Source: Polaribacter cellanae (GTDB taxonomy: Bacteria; Bacteroidota; Bacteroidia; Flavobacteriales; Flavobacteriaceae). Taken from it: a DNA stretch of 64,000 bases. The stretch is from contig NZ_CP071869.1 in the NCBI RefSeq assembly GCF_017569185.1, positions 1,788,001-1,852,000 of the forward strand, given 5' to 3'. Under the pieces are notes generated by a model. That model saw nothing but the letters and a program-made list of their open reading frames with translations. It was not told the origin of the DNA and made no database searches. A program made the position numbers and the translations under genes. Shown piece by piece: positions 55,798-63,699 of this stretch (positions are counted from its first letter, which is position 1; every line of letters starts with the position of its first letter).

Positions 55798-56290
55798 TTA
55801 GCTTTAATGCTCAGGACATTGCAAAACCGAAAATTTCAGGTTTAAATCAAAAGTCATTTAAAGCGGAATTTAAAAATAAAATGTGGAATATTGAGCTGAA
55901 TAATCACTCAAACTCTGAATTGAATTGCGTCTGACTTTTTAGCTCGTTTGCGGAATCGAAAACTGAATTGAAAAGCGGAATTTCACTCAATCAGAATTTA
56001 GCAAGTTGCGGAATTGCCTACTCAAAATCTGAACTAAAAATATAGCGGAATTTGAGCAAGTTTGTGGAATGAAAGTAGAGCTGAATAAAGCATAAAATGC
56101 GGAATTAAAAAGCCGACCGAAATTTAATATTGACTAAAAAATAAACGGACAAAAAAGCACTAAAGCTAACAAAGTATAAAAATAATTGCTACTTTTAGCT
56201 TAACCAAAGGTAGTTGCAATTTTGCACACTTCTGAATTTCATTCTGAAATTCCTCGTGTACAAAACCGCAACTATTCTTATACAAAAACG
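55798..56290 (+). mobile_element. ORF-less cassette C (copy 6), type-i attC
   Basis: 493 bp; attC 56164-56296. Shares GCTCAGGAC, ATGTGGAATA and TCAATCAGAATTT with copy 1, so these two are closest relatives. The attC hairpin has CATTCTG. Confidence 0.8.
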
Positions 56291-56912
56291 TTGGCAACCA
56301 TTTAAGAAAAATCCGTAAACATTTGAAAAATCCAGCTAAATAGAACCGAAAAAAATATTGTGGGCGGAATTGAATTGCGGAATTGACAAACTGAACTGAA
56401 TACAAAACCGAATGAAAACGGATTTTTTGCCGACTAAAAGCTGAACCGAAAATTTTTGAGTTTTAAACCGATTTCTGACAAGCGAAACGCATAAGAAACG
56501 TGAAAATTATTGCGGAATAAAAAACTGAACCGAAAACTATTGCGCCGAATTTTACTCGGACGGAAAAAATCAGCGGAAAAAGAATCGAATTTTTTTTTAT
56601 TTTTAAGTAATAATCCGAAAAGCTTGTGTTTATCTACGAAAATGAATCTGAAAAGGAAAAAGCAGAATCGGAATGTGGAAAATCGTAAAAAGAATTAAGC
56701 AGAATTGACTAAATTGGTCGTTTAAAGAATAAAAACGGCTGAATTAAAGCTGACGTGAAAAAGCAGAGCGACAAAGGAAAAACGGTTGCCAACAAAGTAT
56801 AAAAATAATTGCTATTTTAGCTAAACCAAAGGTCGTTGCAATTTTGCACACTTCTGAATTTCATGCTGAAATTCCTCGCGCACAAAATCGCAACTATTCT
56901 TATACAAACACG
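56291..56912 (+). mobile_element. ORF-less cassette B (copy 6), type-i attC
   Basis: 622 bp; attC 56787-56918. A short plus-strand ORF (56510-56698) lies in it but is not kept open in other copies. Confidence 0.8.
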
Positions 56913-56949
56913 TTGGCAGTAATTTGACCAATCTAACTGAAAATTGACA

Positions 56950-57639
56950 ATGAAATTTAAGAAACTCAAACTTTATACAAATAAGTTAGAATCGGAATTA
57001 AAGTTCTACTCGGAAACTTTAGGATTTGAAATTATAGAACAAAATGAGAAGTCTTTTACTGTAAAAGTTGGTTGGAGCGAATTATCGTTTGAAAAATCTG
57101 AAAAAGAATATAAATATCATTATTGCTTTTTAATTCCTGCAAACAAATTAAACGAAGCTTTGGAATGGATGGAAAAAAGGACTGAAATTGTGAATATTGA
57201 AAATGGTAGAAAAATTCAAAACTTTGAATCTTGGAATGCTGACTCTTTTTACTTTTTCGATGCAAGTGGAAATATAGCAGAATTTATTGTACGATACAAT
57301 TTAAAAAATGATGATAATTCTAATTTTGACATTTCTAAAGTTTTAGGAGTAAATGAAATGGGAATGCCAACAGCAGATGTTAGAAAGACAAATGACCAAC
57401 TTGAAAATGAATTAAAAACAGAATTTTGGAAAGGAGATATTGAGCGATTTGGAACAAATGGCACACAAGAAGGAATATTTCTTTTACCAAACTATGATTT
57501 AAAAGACATTTGGTTTCCAACTTCAATAAAAATAAAACCAGAACCATTTGAAGCTATTATTGAAAATGGAAAAGAGGAATATCATATAAAATATAGGAAC
57601 GAAAAAATAAAAACTACTGCCAACACCGTGTATAATTAA
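56950..57639 (+). CDS. VOC/glyoxalase-family protein
   Basis: 229 residues from the ATG giving MKFKKLKLYTNKLESELKFYSETLGFEI, quoted in part as LESELKFYSETLGFEI, the typical first beta-alpha-beta unit of VOC proteins. FYFFDASGNIAEFIVRYN is the end of the first VOC module, with the metal-ligand-type glutamate in AEFI. The second half is a diverged extra domain. The last residues ANTVYN and the stop are encoded inside the attC. Substrate unknown. A TTG two codons upstream is a less likely start. Confidence 0.8.
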   Translation: MKFKKLKLYTNKLESELKFYSETLGFEIIEQNEKSFTVKVGWSELSFEKSEKEYKYHYCFLIPANKLNEALEWMEKRTEIVNIENGRKIQNFESWNADSFYFFDASGNIAEFIVRYNLKNDDNSNFDISKVLGVNEMGMPTADVRKTNDQLENELKTEFWKGDIERFGTNGTQEGIFLLPNYDLKDIWFPTSIKIKPEPFEAIIENGKEEYHIKYRNEKIKTTANTVYN

Positions 57640-57749
57640 TGGCTTGTTTTTCGCCTACTTACGAAAATCCTCGCGGATTTTCTATTCGGTTTTTATTTGC
57701 TAAATTAGTTGCTTAAACACGCCACTAACAATACACAAACACGTTGGCA
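57618..57749 (+). other. attC site (type ii) overlapping the VOC gene 3' end
   Basis: Ends TGCCAAC ... GTTGGCA. Arms GTGTATAATTAATGGC / GCCACTAACAATACAC. The stop TAA lies in the arm. Confidence 0.8.
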
Positions 57750-58369
57750 ACCATTTAAGAAAAATCCGTAAACATTTGAAATATCCAGCCAAATAGAACC
57801 GAAAAAAATATTGTGGGCGGAATTGAATTGCGGAATTGACAAACTGAACTGAATACAAAACCGAATGAAAACGGATTTTTTGCCGACTAAAAGCTGAACC
57901 GAAAATTTTTGAGTTTTAAGCCGATTTCTGACAAGTGAAACGCATAAGAAACGTGAAAATTATTGCGGAATAAAAAACTGAACCGAAAACTATTGCGCCG
58001 AATTTTACTCGGACGGAAAAAATCAGCGGAAAAAGAATCGAATTTTTTTTTTTTGATTTTTAAGTAATAATCCGAAAAGTTTGTGTTTATCTACGAAAAT
58101 GAATCTGAAAAGGAAAAAGCAGAATCGGAATGTGGAAAACCGTAAAAAGAATTAAGCAGAATTGACTAAATTGGTCGTTTAAAGAATAAAAACGACTGAA
58201 TTAAAGCTGACATGAAAAAGCAAAGCGGCAAAGGAAAAACGGTTGCCAACAAAGTATAAAAATAATTGCTATTTTAGCTTAACCAAAGGTCGTTGCAATT
58301 TTGCACACTTCTGAATTTCATGCTGAAATTCCTCGCGCACAAAATCGCAACTATTCTTATACAAACACG
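57744..58369 (+). mobile_element. ORF-less cassette B (copy 7), type-i attC
   Basis: 626 bp; attC 58244-58375. Has the private AAAGCGGCAAAGG near 58225. Confidence 0.8.
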
Positions 58370-58818
58370 TTAGCAAATATTGTTCTCACTCAAACGCTGA
58401 AAAATAGTGAATTAAAACTAATCGGTTTTATCACAAAAAAGGAATTTCAAAATGCTGAGCACTCTCTCGCTCGTAAGATTTTGCGTGGGAATATACTCAA
58501 ATGTGGAATTATAAAACGTGAGAATTTTCTTAAACTCGAAAAACAAAATTGCGGAATTTCTAATCAATCGTGAAATTTAGCAAGTTTGAGGAATTGAGCA
58601 GAAAATGAAAAATATAAATTGCGGAATTCTTACTCAAAAGCTGAGTTTTAGGATTTAATTAATGAACTAAGGAGAATGAAAAAAACAACATTTGCTAACA
58701 ACGCATAAAAATAATTGCTATTTTAGCTTAACCAAAGGTCGTTGCAATTTTGCACACTTCTGAATTTCATGCTGAAATTCCTCGCGCACAAAATCGCAAC
58801 TATTCTTATACAAACACG
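58370..58818 (+). mobile_element. ORF-less cassette A (copy 9), type-i attC
   Basis: 449 bp; attC 58693-58824. Almost the same as copy 10, sharing CTCGAAAAACAAAATTGCGG and GTTTGAGGAATTG. Confidence 0.8.
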
Positions 58819-59487
58819 TTACCTTTTATTTGAAACAAAATTTGCGCTAAAAGATGAAATTTCGTGCCTTTCATCGGGCTGAAATGCCATACCGAAAAAC
58901 TGTTCATGTACACAAAGTTTCGGCTTGAAATAAAATAGAAACGTGAAAATTGCAACGCTGAAGTATTTAATTTCGTGCCTTTCATCGGGCTGAAATGCCA
59001 TACCGAAAAACTGTTCATGTACACAAAGTTTCGGCTTGAAATGAATTAGAAACGTGAAAAATGAAACTTTAAAAGCTGAAAATTAAAGACGTTGAAACCT
59101 ATAACGCAGAAAAAATGAAACTCTAAAAAATCGAAAAACAACCACGCATAAAAAGCTGAAACGTTACGGAAAACGTGAAAGTAGAAACGTAGAGCAAACC
59201 GAACAAAATCGTTCTGTGCGAAAATTTAGGCGCAAGCCTAAAAACTTTAAAAAAACGTTAATCGAACCGAAAAAAATTATAATTTAGTAATTCAAATCCC
59301 TCAAATGGCAAAATTATGGCAACAAACACAACGAAACTAGAAGCACGAATTGAAAAAACAAAAAGGTAACAACGTATAACAAACACACCTTTTTTCGGCT
59401 TGGCTCGGTGGTTTCTGATACAATCCAAAGCCAGTTACAGCCTGAAAGTTTAAGCACTAAAAACGGTGCGTTTGTTATACAAAACCG
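58819..59487 (+). mobile_element. ORF-less cassette E with internal 111-bp direct repeat
   Basis: Starts GTTACCTTTT and ends AAAAAGGTAAC. It contains two copies of a unit of about 90 bases at 58860-58949 and 58971-59060, both with CGTGCCTTTCATCGGGCTGA and CATACCGAAAAACTG. A 24-codon ORF (58854-58928) occurs in the first unit but lacks a start in the second. It is unlike families A-D and has its own attC (59364-59493, arms GTATAACAAAC / GTTTGTTATAC). Confidence 0.75.
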
Positions 59488-59936
59488 TTAGCAAATATTG
59501 TTCTCACTCAAACGCTGAAAAATAGTGAATTAAAACTAATCGGTTTTATCACAAAAAAGGAATTTCAAAATGCTGAGCACTCTCTCGCTCGTAAGATTTT
59601 GCGTGGGAATATACTCAAATGTGGAATTATAAAACGTGAGAATTTTCTTAAACTCGAAAAACAAAATTGCGGAATTTCCAATCAATCGTGAAATTTAGCA
59701 AGTTTGAGGAATTGAGCAGAAAATGAAAAATATAAATTGCGGAATTCTTACTCAAAAGCTGAGTTTTAGGATTTAATTAATGAACTAAGGAGAATGAAAA
59801 AAACAACATTTGCTAACAACGCATAAAAATAATTGCTATTTTAGCTTAACCAAAGGTCGTTGCAATTTTGCACACTTCTGAATTTCATGCTGAAATTCCT
59901 CGCGCACAAAATCGCAACTATTCTTATACAAAAACG
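59488..59936 (+). mobile_element. ORF-less cassette A (copy 10), type-i attC
   Basis: 449 bp; attC 59811-59942. Closest to copy 9, separated from it by cassette E. Confidence 0.8.
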
Positions 59937-59947
59937 TTGCCAGTAAT

Positions 59948-60664
59948 ATGAAAAAAACAAACATCGTACTAAAATTATTTATTATCACTTTGATTTTTAC
60001 ATCTTGTAATAGTCAAGTGAACCACATTGAAATTGACAAAATTGCGCATATTGACATATTTGAGAATTACGAAGACAATGTTAAGTTGAGTAAAGATATT
60101 GTCAATCAGAATTGGAATGAATTTTTAAAAACAAAAATTAGTGGATTTGACTCAAAAGACACTAAAGAATTGAAGTTCTTTACGAATACAAGACCAGAAG
60201 AAAACAAACTAATAATACAATTCAGATATCCGAAATTTGACAAACCAAAGAATTTGGAAAAAATCCGAGAAGTAACTATTGAGCAGATAGAGGAAATAAA
60301 AAAACAGCAGAAAAAAAATGAAACATTAATTTTGGAATCAACTAAAAAAGTTGAGGAACTAATTGAGATGTTGAACAACGAAAACTATTCTGAATTTTAT
60401 AAAAACTTACATTCGAATATAACTAAAGAGTTTACTTACGAACAGTTTTTGAGTTTTTTAGAGCAAATAAAAGAATTAGGATTTGAAAATAAACAACGTG
60501 AATATCTTAATAAAGCATTAGTTAAATTCAATGATTCCCCAAACGAATTAACAGATATTATTGAATATAGATATTGGCAGAAAAATAATCGTGCGAAATA
60601 TGAATCTTTCAATTTTCAGAATTTTAACGGAAAAATGGAATTAGTTGGCTATCGAGTATATTAA
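59948..60664 (+). CDS. Hypothetical lipoprotein
   Basis: 238 residues from ATG, 12 bases after the cassette start. Lipoprotein signal MKKTNIVLKLFIITLIFTSC with lipobox FTSC. The middle (TIEQIEEIKKQQKKNETLILES) is coiled-coil prone. The C-terminal part (NNENYSEFYKNLHSNITKEFTYE, in parts) resembles small DUF3887/DUF4019-type domains but the match is weak. Cassette ends GTTGCCAGTA / TACTGGCAAC are the same as for 53885-54723. Function unknown. Confidence 0.7.
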   Translation: MKKTNIVLKLFIITLIFTSCNSQVNHIEIDKIAHIDIFENYEDNVKLSKDIVNQNWNEFLKTKISGFDSKDTKELKFFTNTRPEENKLIIQFRYPKFDKPKNLEKIREVTIEQIEEIKKQQKKNETLILESTKKVEELIEMLNNENYSEFYKNLHSNITKEFTYEQFLSFLEQIKELGFENKQREYLNKALVKFNDSPNELTDIIEYRYWQKNNRAKYESFNFQNFNGKMELVGYRVY

Positions 60665-60674
60665 AAAATACTAC

Positions 60675-60806
60675 TGGCAACAATGTGTATAATTCATTGC
60701 TAGTTATAGCCTACTTACGAAAGTCCTCGCGGACTTTCTATCTGTGATTTATTTGCTAACTTTAGTGCTTAAACACGCAACGAAATCATACACTAGACCG
60801 TTGGCT
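60675..60806 (+). other. attC site (type ii)
   Basis: Ends TGGCAAC ... GTTGGCT. Hairpin CGAAAGTCCTCGCGGACTTT. Last attC before the right boundary IS. Confidence 0.8.
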
Positions 60807-61099
60807 TTAATGCTCGGGACATTGCAAAACCGAAAATTTCAGGTTTAAATCAAAAGTCATTTAAAGCAGAATTTAAAAATAAAATGCGGAATATTGTGCT
60901 GAATAATCACTCAAACTCTGAGTTGAATTGCGTCTGACTTTTTAGCTCGTTTGCGGAATCGAAAACTGAATTGAAAAGCGGAATTTCACTCAATCGGAAT
61001 TTAGCAAGTTGAGGAATTGCTCACTCGAAATCTGAATTAAAAATATTGCGGAATTTGAGCAAGTTTACGGAATGAAAGTTGAGCTGAATAAAACACAAA
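60801..61099 (+). mobile_element. Left part of split ORF-less cassette C
   Basis: 299 bases of cassette C starting GTTGGCTTTA (other copies GTTAGCTTTA), cut at CACAAA (61094-61099) by the right boundary IS. The missing 194 bases are at 15404-15597 at the opposite end of the array. Confidence 0.85.
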
Positions 61100-62745
61100 G
61101 GCACATTCAGAAAATAGGTTATTTTTAAAAATGCAGCTAAAATTGCGGGCATAATTATTTAAATTCTACCCTCAATTTTTGTTTTAAAGCTGTTTTAAGG
61201 GTTCAGTTTCTTAAAAATTTCCCAACAAGACATACCTCTCCCATAAAACTATATTCAATGCTTCAAATTTAGGCTACTTGTTGTGCTGTTTTAGCTATTT
61301 TTCTTCGGCCAATTTCAAGAGCATTCCCTGTGTGTATTCCAAAGAATATCCATAGAATTTCATTCTTTTTAGTTTTGGCTTTTATTTTTCGTAAGTGATA
61401 ATATTCTTTATCCTTTCCAAAATAACCTTCTAATCTTGTAGCTCTTTCTTTTGCGATAATAGCTCTAAGTTGCTTTTTTTCTTTATGATTTTTCGGCTTT
61501 TTTCCCTTGGGGATAAAGTCTGTTTCTATGTTCTTAGAACTACAGTGTTTTCTATTTTTATTGGTGGCATAAATTTTATCTGCTCCAGCTATTTTTACTT
61601 TTTTTCGAGTTAATCCTTGTGCTTTTTGGACTGTTTGAATAAAACGATTTCCTTCATGAAATGCATTAAAGTTAATATGTTCGATAAAGCTAATTCCATC
61701 AATTTGAACTTTGTTAACTTTTGCTCCAAATTCAACAGGTTTTACTTCCTTTCCTCGAACAATAGGACGAATATAATCCTTTTGAATGCTTACAATTCTA
61801 TCTTTGATTTTTTCTCCTGTATCAAAATGATCTTTTTGTTGTTTGTAAATCCTTTGAATTGTATTTATTCGCTTATAATACAAAGCTATAAACTCAATAT
61901 TGTGATTTTCTGACAACTCTTTTTCAAAGTTGATAAATTTACTTAACAGATTGAGTAAACCTCGGGTTAATGAAATACGTTTCGACTTGGTTTTTCTTCG
62001 CATTTTACTAAATCCTTGATAACGTTTTTTCCACTTGATATATTTACTTCTAATCATTTTAACCCCTAATATAGAGCAGGTTTTACGTAATTGATTGTAC
62101 AACCAATGAACCGACTCCCAAAGTAATTTTTGGATGCTAGGGTAACGAACTTCACTTTCATAACAAGTAGCATCCATTACAATTTGATTGGGGTTTTCAA
62201 TTTCGTTTTTCCAAGAGTTGAATAGAATTTTTTCTATGGAATTAATATCGAGTTTCTCTGCTAATTCACAACGTATTTGGCTCACTATTTTATAGTTTGT
62301 TAAGCGTTCAAAACCTAGTTCTATATCACAGAAAAATTGATAGTCTAAATTCGAGTTTAGTTGCTCAATCAATTTTCTATCTGAACAATTAGCATAATGT
62401 TTTAAAAACATTAAACCTAGTCTTCCTTTAGGACTAAAAAGATAGTTTCTCCCTTTTGATTGTTCAGAAATACCAAAAGAGCTAACTAAATCATTCCAAG
62501 GAATTGCAGAGTAGATTTTACCTAAATCTCCCTCTAAAAATCGCGCATAATGAGCATCATAATTCTCGCTGAGGGGAAAAAATTGAAATGCGGTGTTGCA
62601 TTTCAGAAATTCTTCGTACTTTCATAATTATCGAAATTAAAACCCCGTTTTTTGCCTATATTGGCCATTTTCGGGGTTTATTATAGCTACAAAATACAAC
62701 AAATCCCTCGTAAAAACAAGGGATGCGTTGTTTTATGAAAGCGCC
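61100..62745 (-). mobile_element. DDE insertion sequence, right boundary copy
   Basis: 1646 bp, same orientation as the left boundary copy. Left flank CACAAA (inner), right flank TATTTT (outer). The last base of the element supplies the final base of the pth stop codon (TAG in place of TAA). Confidence 0.92.
61269..62411 (-). CDS. IS transposase (IS1182/IS5-like), right boundary copy
   Basis: 380 residues from the ATG, differing from the left copy by Ser to Tyr in the conserved stretch RATRLEGYFGKDKEYY, next to the presumed catalytic glutamate. That change could reduce activity, but this is not certain. The frame continues upstream to 62621 as in the other copies. Confidence 0.85.
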   Translation of the reverse strand: MFLKHYANCSDRKLIEQLNSNLDYQFFCDIELGFERLTNYKIVSQIRCELAEKLDINSIEKILFNSWKNEIENPNQIVMDATCYESEVRYPSIQKLLWESVHWLYNQLRKTCSILGVKMIRSKYIKWKKRYQGFSKMRRKTKSKRISLTRGLLNLLSKFINFEKELSENHNIEFIALYYKRINTIQRIYKQQKDHFDTGEKIKDRIVSIQKDYIRPIVRGKEVKPVEFGAKVNKVQIDGISFIEHINFNAFHEGNRFIQTVQKAQGLTRKKVKIAGADKIYATNKNRKHCSSKNIETDFIPKGKKPKNHKEKKQLRAIIAKERATRLEGYFGKDKEYYHLRKIKAKTKKNEILWIFFGIHTGNALEIGRRKIAKTAQQVA

Positions 62746-63374
62746 TATTTTCCGTTAAAAGTATTCATAGTGTTTGCCAAACCTGCTGTTCCAAAAGAGG
62801 TAATAACTTTTGCTGAAGTTGGTAAACGCTCAATCAATTGGCTGGTTTCTTCTTTATTCCATTCGCCTAAGACATAATCTACTTGTTTTCCTCTGGAATA
62901 ATTTCCACCAACTCCAAAACGAAAACGAGCATATTGTTGGGTGTTTAATTTTTCTTGAATGTCTTTAAGCCCATTATGTCCGCCAGCAGAACCTTTTGCT
63001 TTTACACGAATGGTACCAAAATCGATATTTACATCGTCTGTAATTATTAAGATGTTTTCAATGGAAATTTTTTCTTGTTGCATCCAATATTTTACGGCTT
63101 TTCCACTTAAATTCATAAATGTACTTGGCTTTAATAGAACGAAAGTTCTTCCTTTAAAACGGAAATTAGCAATATCGCCTAACTTCCCTGTCTCGAATGT
63201 TACATTGTGTTCTTCTGCAACTTCATCCAAAATTTTAAACCCAATATTATGGCGCGTATTTGTGTACTTCTCTCCTATATTTCCTAAACCGACAATTAAA
63301 AACTTTTTCATTAATGCTTCTTTAATTTCGGTTTTTATACCGAAAAGATTTTTAAAAAATGATATCACATTCAT
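62745..63374 (-). CDS. pth: Peptidyl-tRNA hydrolase
   Basis: 209 residues from 63374, or 188 from the ATG at 63311 that gives MKKFLIVGLGNIGEKYTNTRHNIGF. The opening holds the Pth signature with the conserved Asn and catalytic His of NTRHNIG. FVLLKPSTFMNLSGKAV and DDVNIDFGTIRVKAKGSAGGHNGLK complete the family. It frees tRNA from peptidyl-tRNA. The extra N-terminus (MNVISFFKNLFGIK) is seen in some flavobacterial homologues, so both starts are possible. The stop is now TAG because the IS inserted at the last codon; protein unchanged. Confidence 0.94.
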   Translation of the reverse strand: MNVISFFKNLFGIKTEIKEALMKKFLIVGLGNIGEKYTNTRHNIGFKILDEVAEEHNVTFETGKLGDIANFRFKGRTFVLLKPSTFMNLSGKAVKYWMQQEKISIENILIITDDVNIDFGTIRVKAKGSAGGHNGLKDIQEKLNTQQYARFRFGVGGNYSRGKQVDYVLGEWNKEETSQLIERLPTSAKVITSFGTAGLANTMNTFNGK

Positions 63375-63638
63375 TTTTCAAAAATAAGAAGAAATAAATA
63401 ATGATTTAAGGAGTGAACCCTTGAAAATTAAAAGATTCTTAATTTCCTGCAAGGTTCTAAAAACCTTTTGGGTATCTCTTTCTATAATAACAATTTTACA
63501 CCTACAAGGTTAAAAAAAAGACCTTGCAGGAATTCTGAAAGATTCCAGTAGGTTATTTTTTTAACCTACAATTAAGCTAAACTTACAATATATCTTGAGA
63601 TAAATTTATCAGACCCTGAAACAAGTTCAGGGTAACTA
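63375..63638. other. Intergenic region with short hairpins
   Basis: Between pth and rplY. Several short inverted words occur (CTGCAAGGTT ... AACCTACAAG-type; ACCCTGAA ... TTCAGGGT at about 63613-63632). These look like dispersed palindromes or attenuated terminators. No gene is seen. Confidence 0.5.
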
Positions 63639-63678
63639 AAAAGCGCTACAACCCTAAAGTTTTGGGAGTAGCGCTTTT
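63639..63678 (-). terminator. Bidirectional intrinsic terminator downstream of rplY
   Basis: Arms AAAAGCGCTAC and GTAGCGCTTTT around an inner stem (ACCCTAAA / TTTTGGG), T-rich on both sides. It lies 22 bases after the rplY stop on the minus strand. Confidence 0.8.
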
Positions 63679-63699
63679 ATAATATTTGTTTAAACTAAA

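Larger units (their letters stand above)
15398..61099 (+). mobile_element. Integron cassette array without integrase (46 attC-like sites)
   Basis: Forty-six sites share one layout. A 7-mer ending AAC and a 7-mer starting GTT are complementary. Inside them two arms of about 16 bases pair imperfectly with unpaired bases (for example GTATAAAAATAATTGC with GCAACTATTCTTATAC), and a hairpin fills the centre. The arms change together from site to site (GTATAACAAAC with GTTTGTTATAC; GTATATAGCTCATAGC with GCTACGAGCCATATAC). All cassette genes point the same way. No tyrosine recombinase is found in the window, so by definition this is a CALIN (cluster of attC lacking integrase). Confidence 0.85.
13746..62751. 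mobile_element. 49-kb IS-bounded insertion carrying a cassette array, with 6-bp duplications
   Basis: The outer flanks are TATTTT at 13746-13751 and TATTTT at 62746-62751, a 6-bp target duplication around the whole unit. Two direct copies of a 1646-bp IS form the ends. The inner flanks are CACAAA at 15398-15403 and CACAAA at 61094-61099, and these sit in the two halves of one 493-bp cassette (299 + 194 bases). This is the arrangement expected when a circle carrying one IS fuses with the chromosome through that IS. Removing one duplication joins queD and pth tail to tail with the pth stop restored as TAA. Confidence 0.85.

Noticed and set aside
23476..56405. Repeated minus-strand ORFs of 60-80 codons over cassette B starts and attC
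   Set aside because: They lie antisense to the cassettes, span the attC boundary and recur only because copies are near identical. No signal or domain is visible.
23025..59585. Repeated plus-strand ORFs beginning in type-i attC sites and running into cassette A (peptides such as HTSEFHAEIPRAQNRNYSY...)
   Set aside because: The start lies in the attC of the previous cassette, the frame is broken by homopolymer indels and stops in several copies, and the apparent conservation is explained by recent duplication of the DNA.
15471..60806. CRISPR array, suggested by many direct repeats
   Set aside because: Repeats are 120-200 bp with internal complementary arms, spacers are 300-5700 bp and carry genes, and no cas gene is present.
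13752..62745. Ordinary composite transposon that hopped as an IS-array-IS unit from a linear donor
   Set aside because: The outer TATTTT duplication alone would fit, but the inner ends carry the two halves of one 493-bp cassette, each with CACAAA. That requires a circular donor with a single IS, so the simple model explains less.
13741..62751. Integron integrase gene
   Set aside because: All frames of meaningful length were read. None shows the R...HxxR...Y pattern of a tyrosine recombinase; the only recombinases are the DDE and IS110 transposases.
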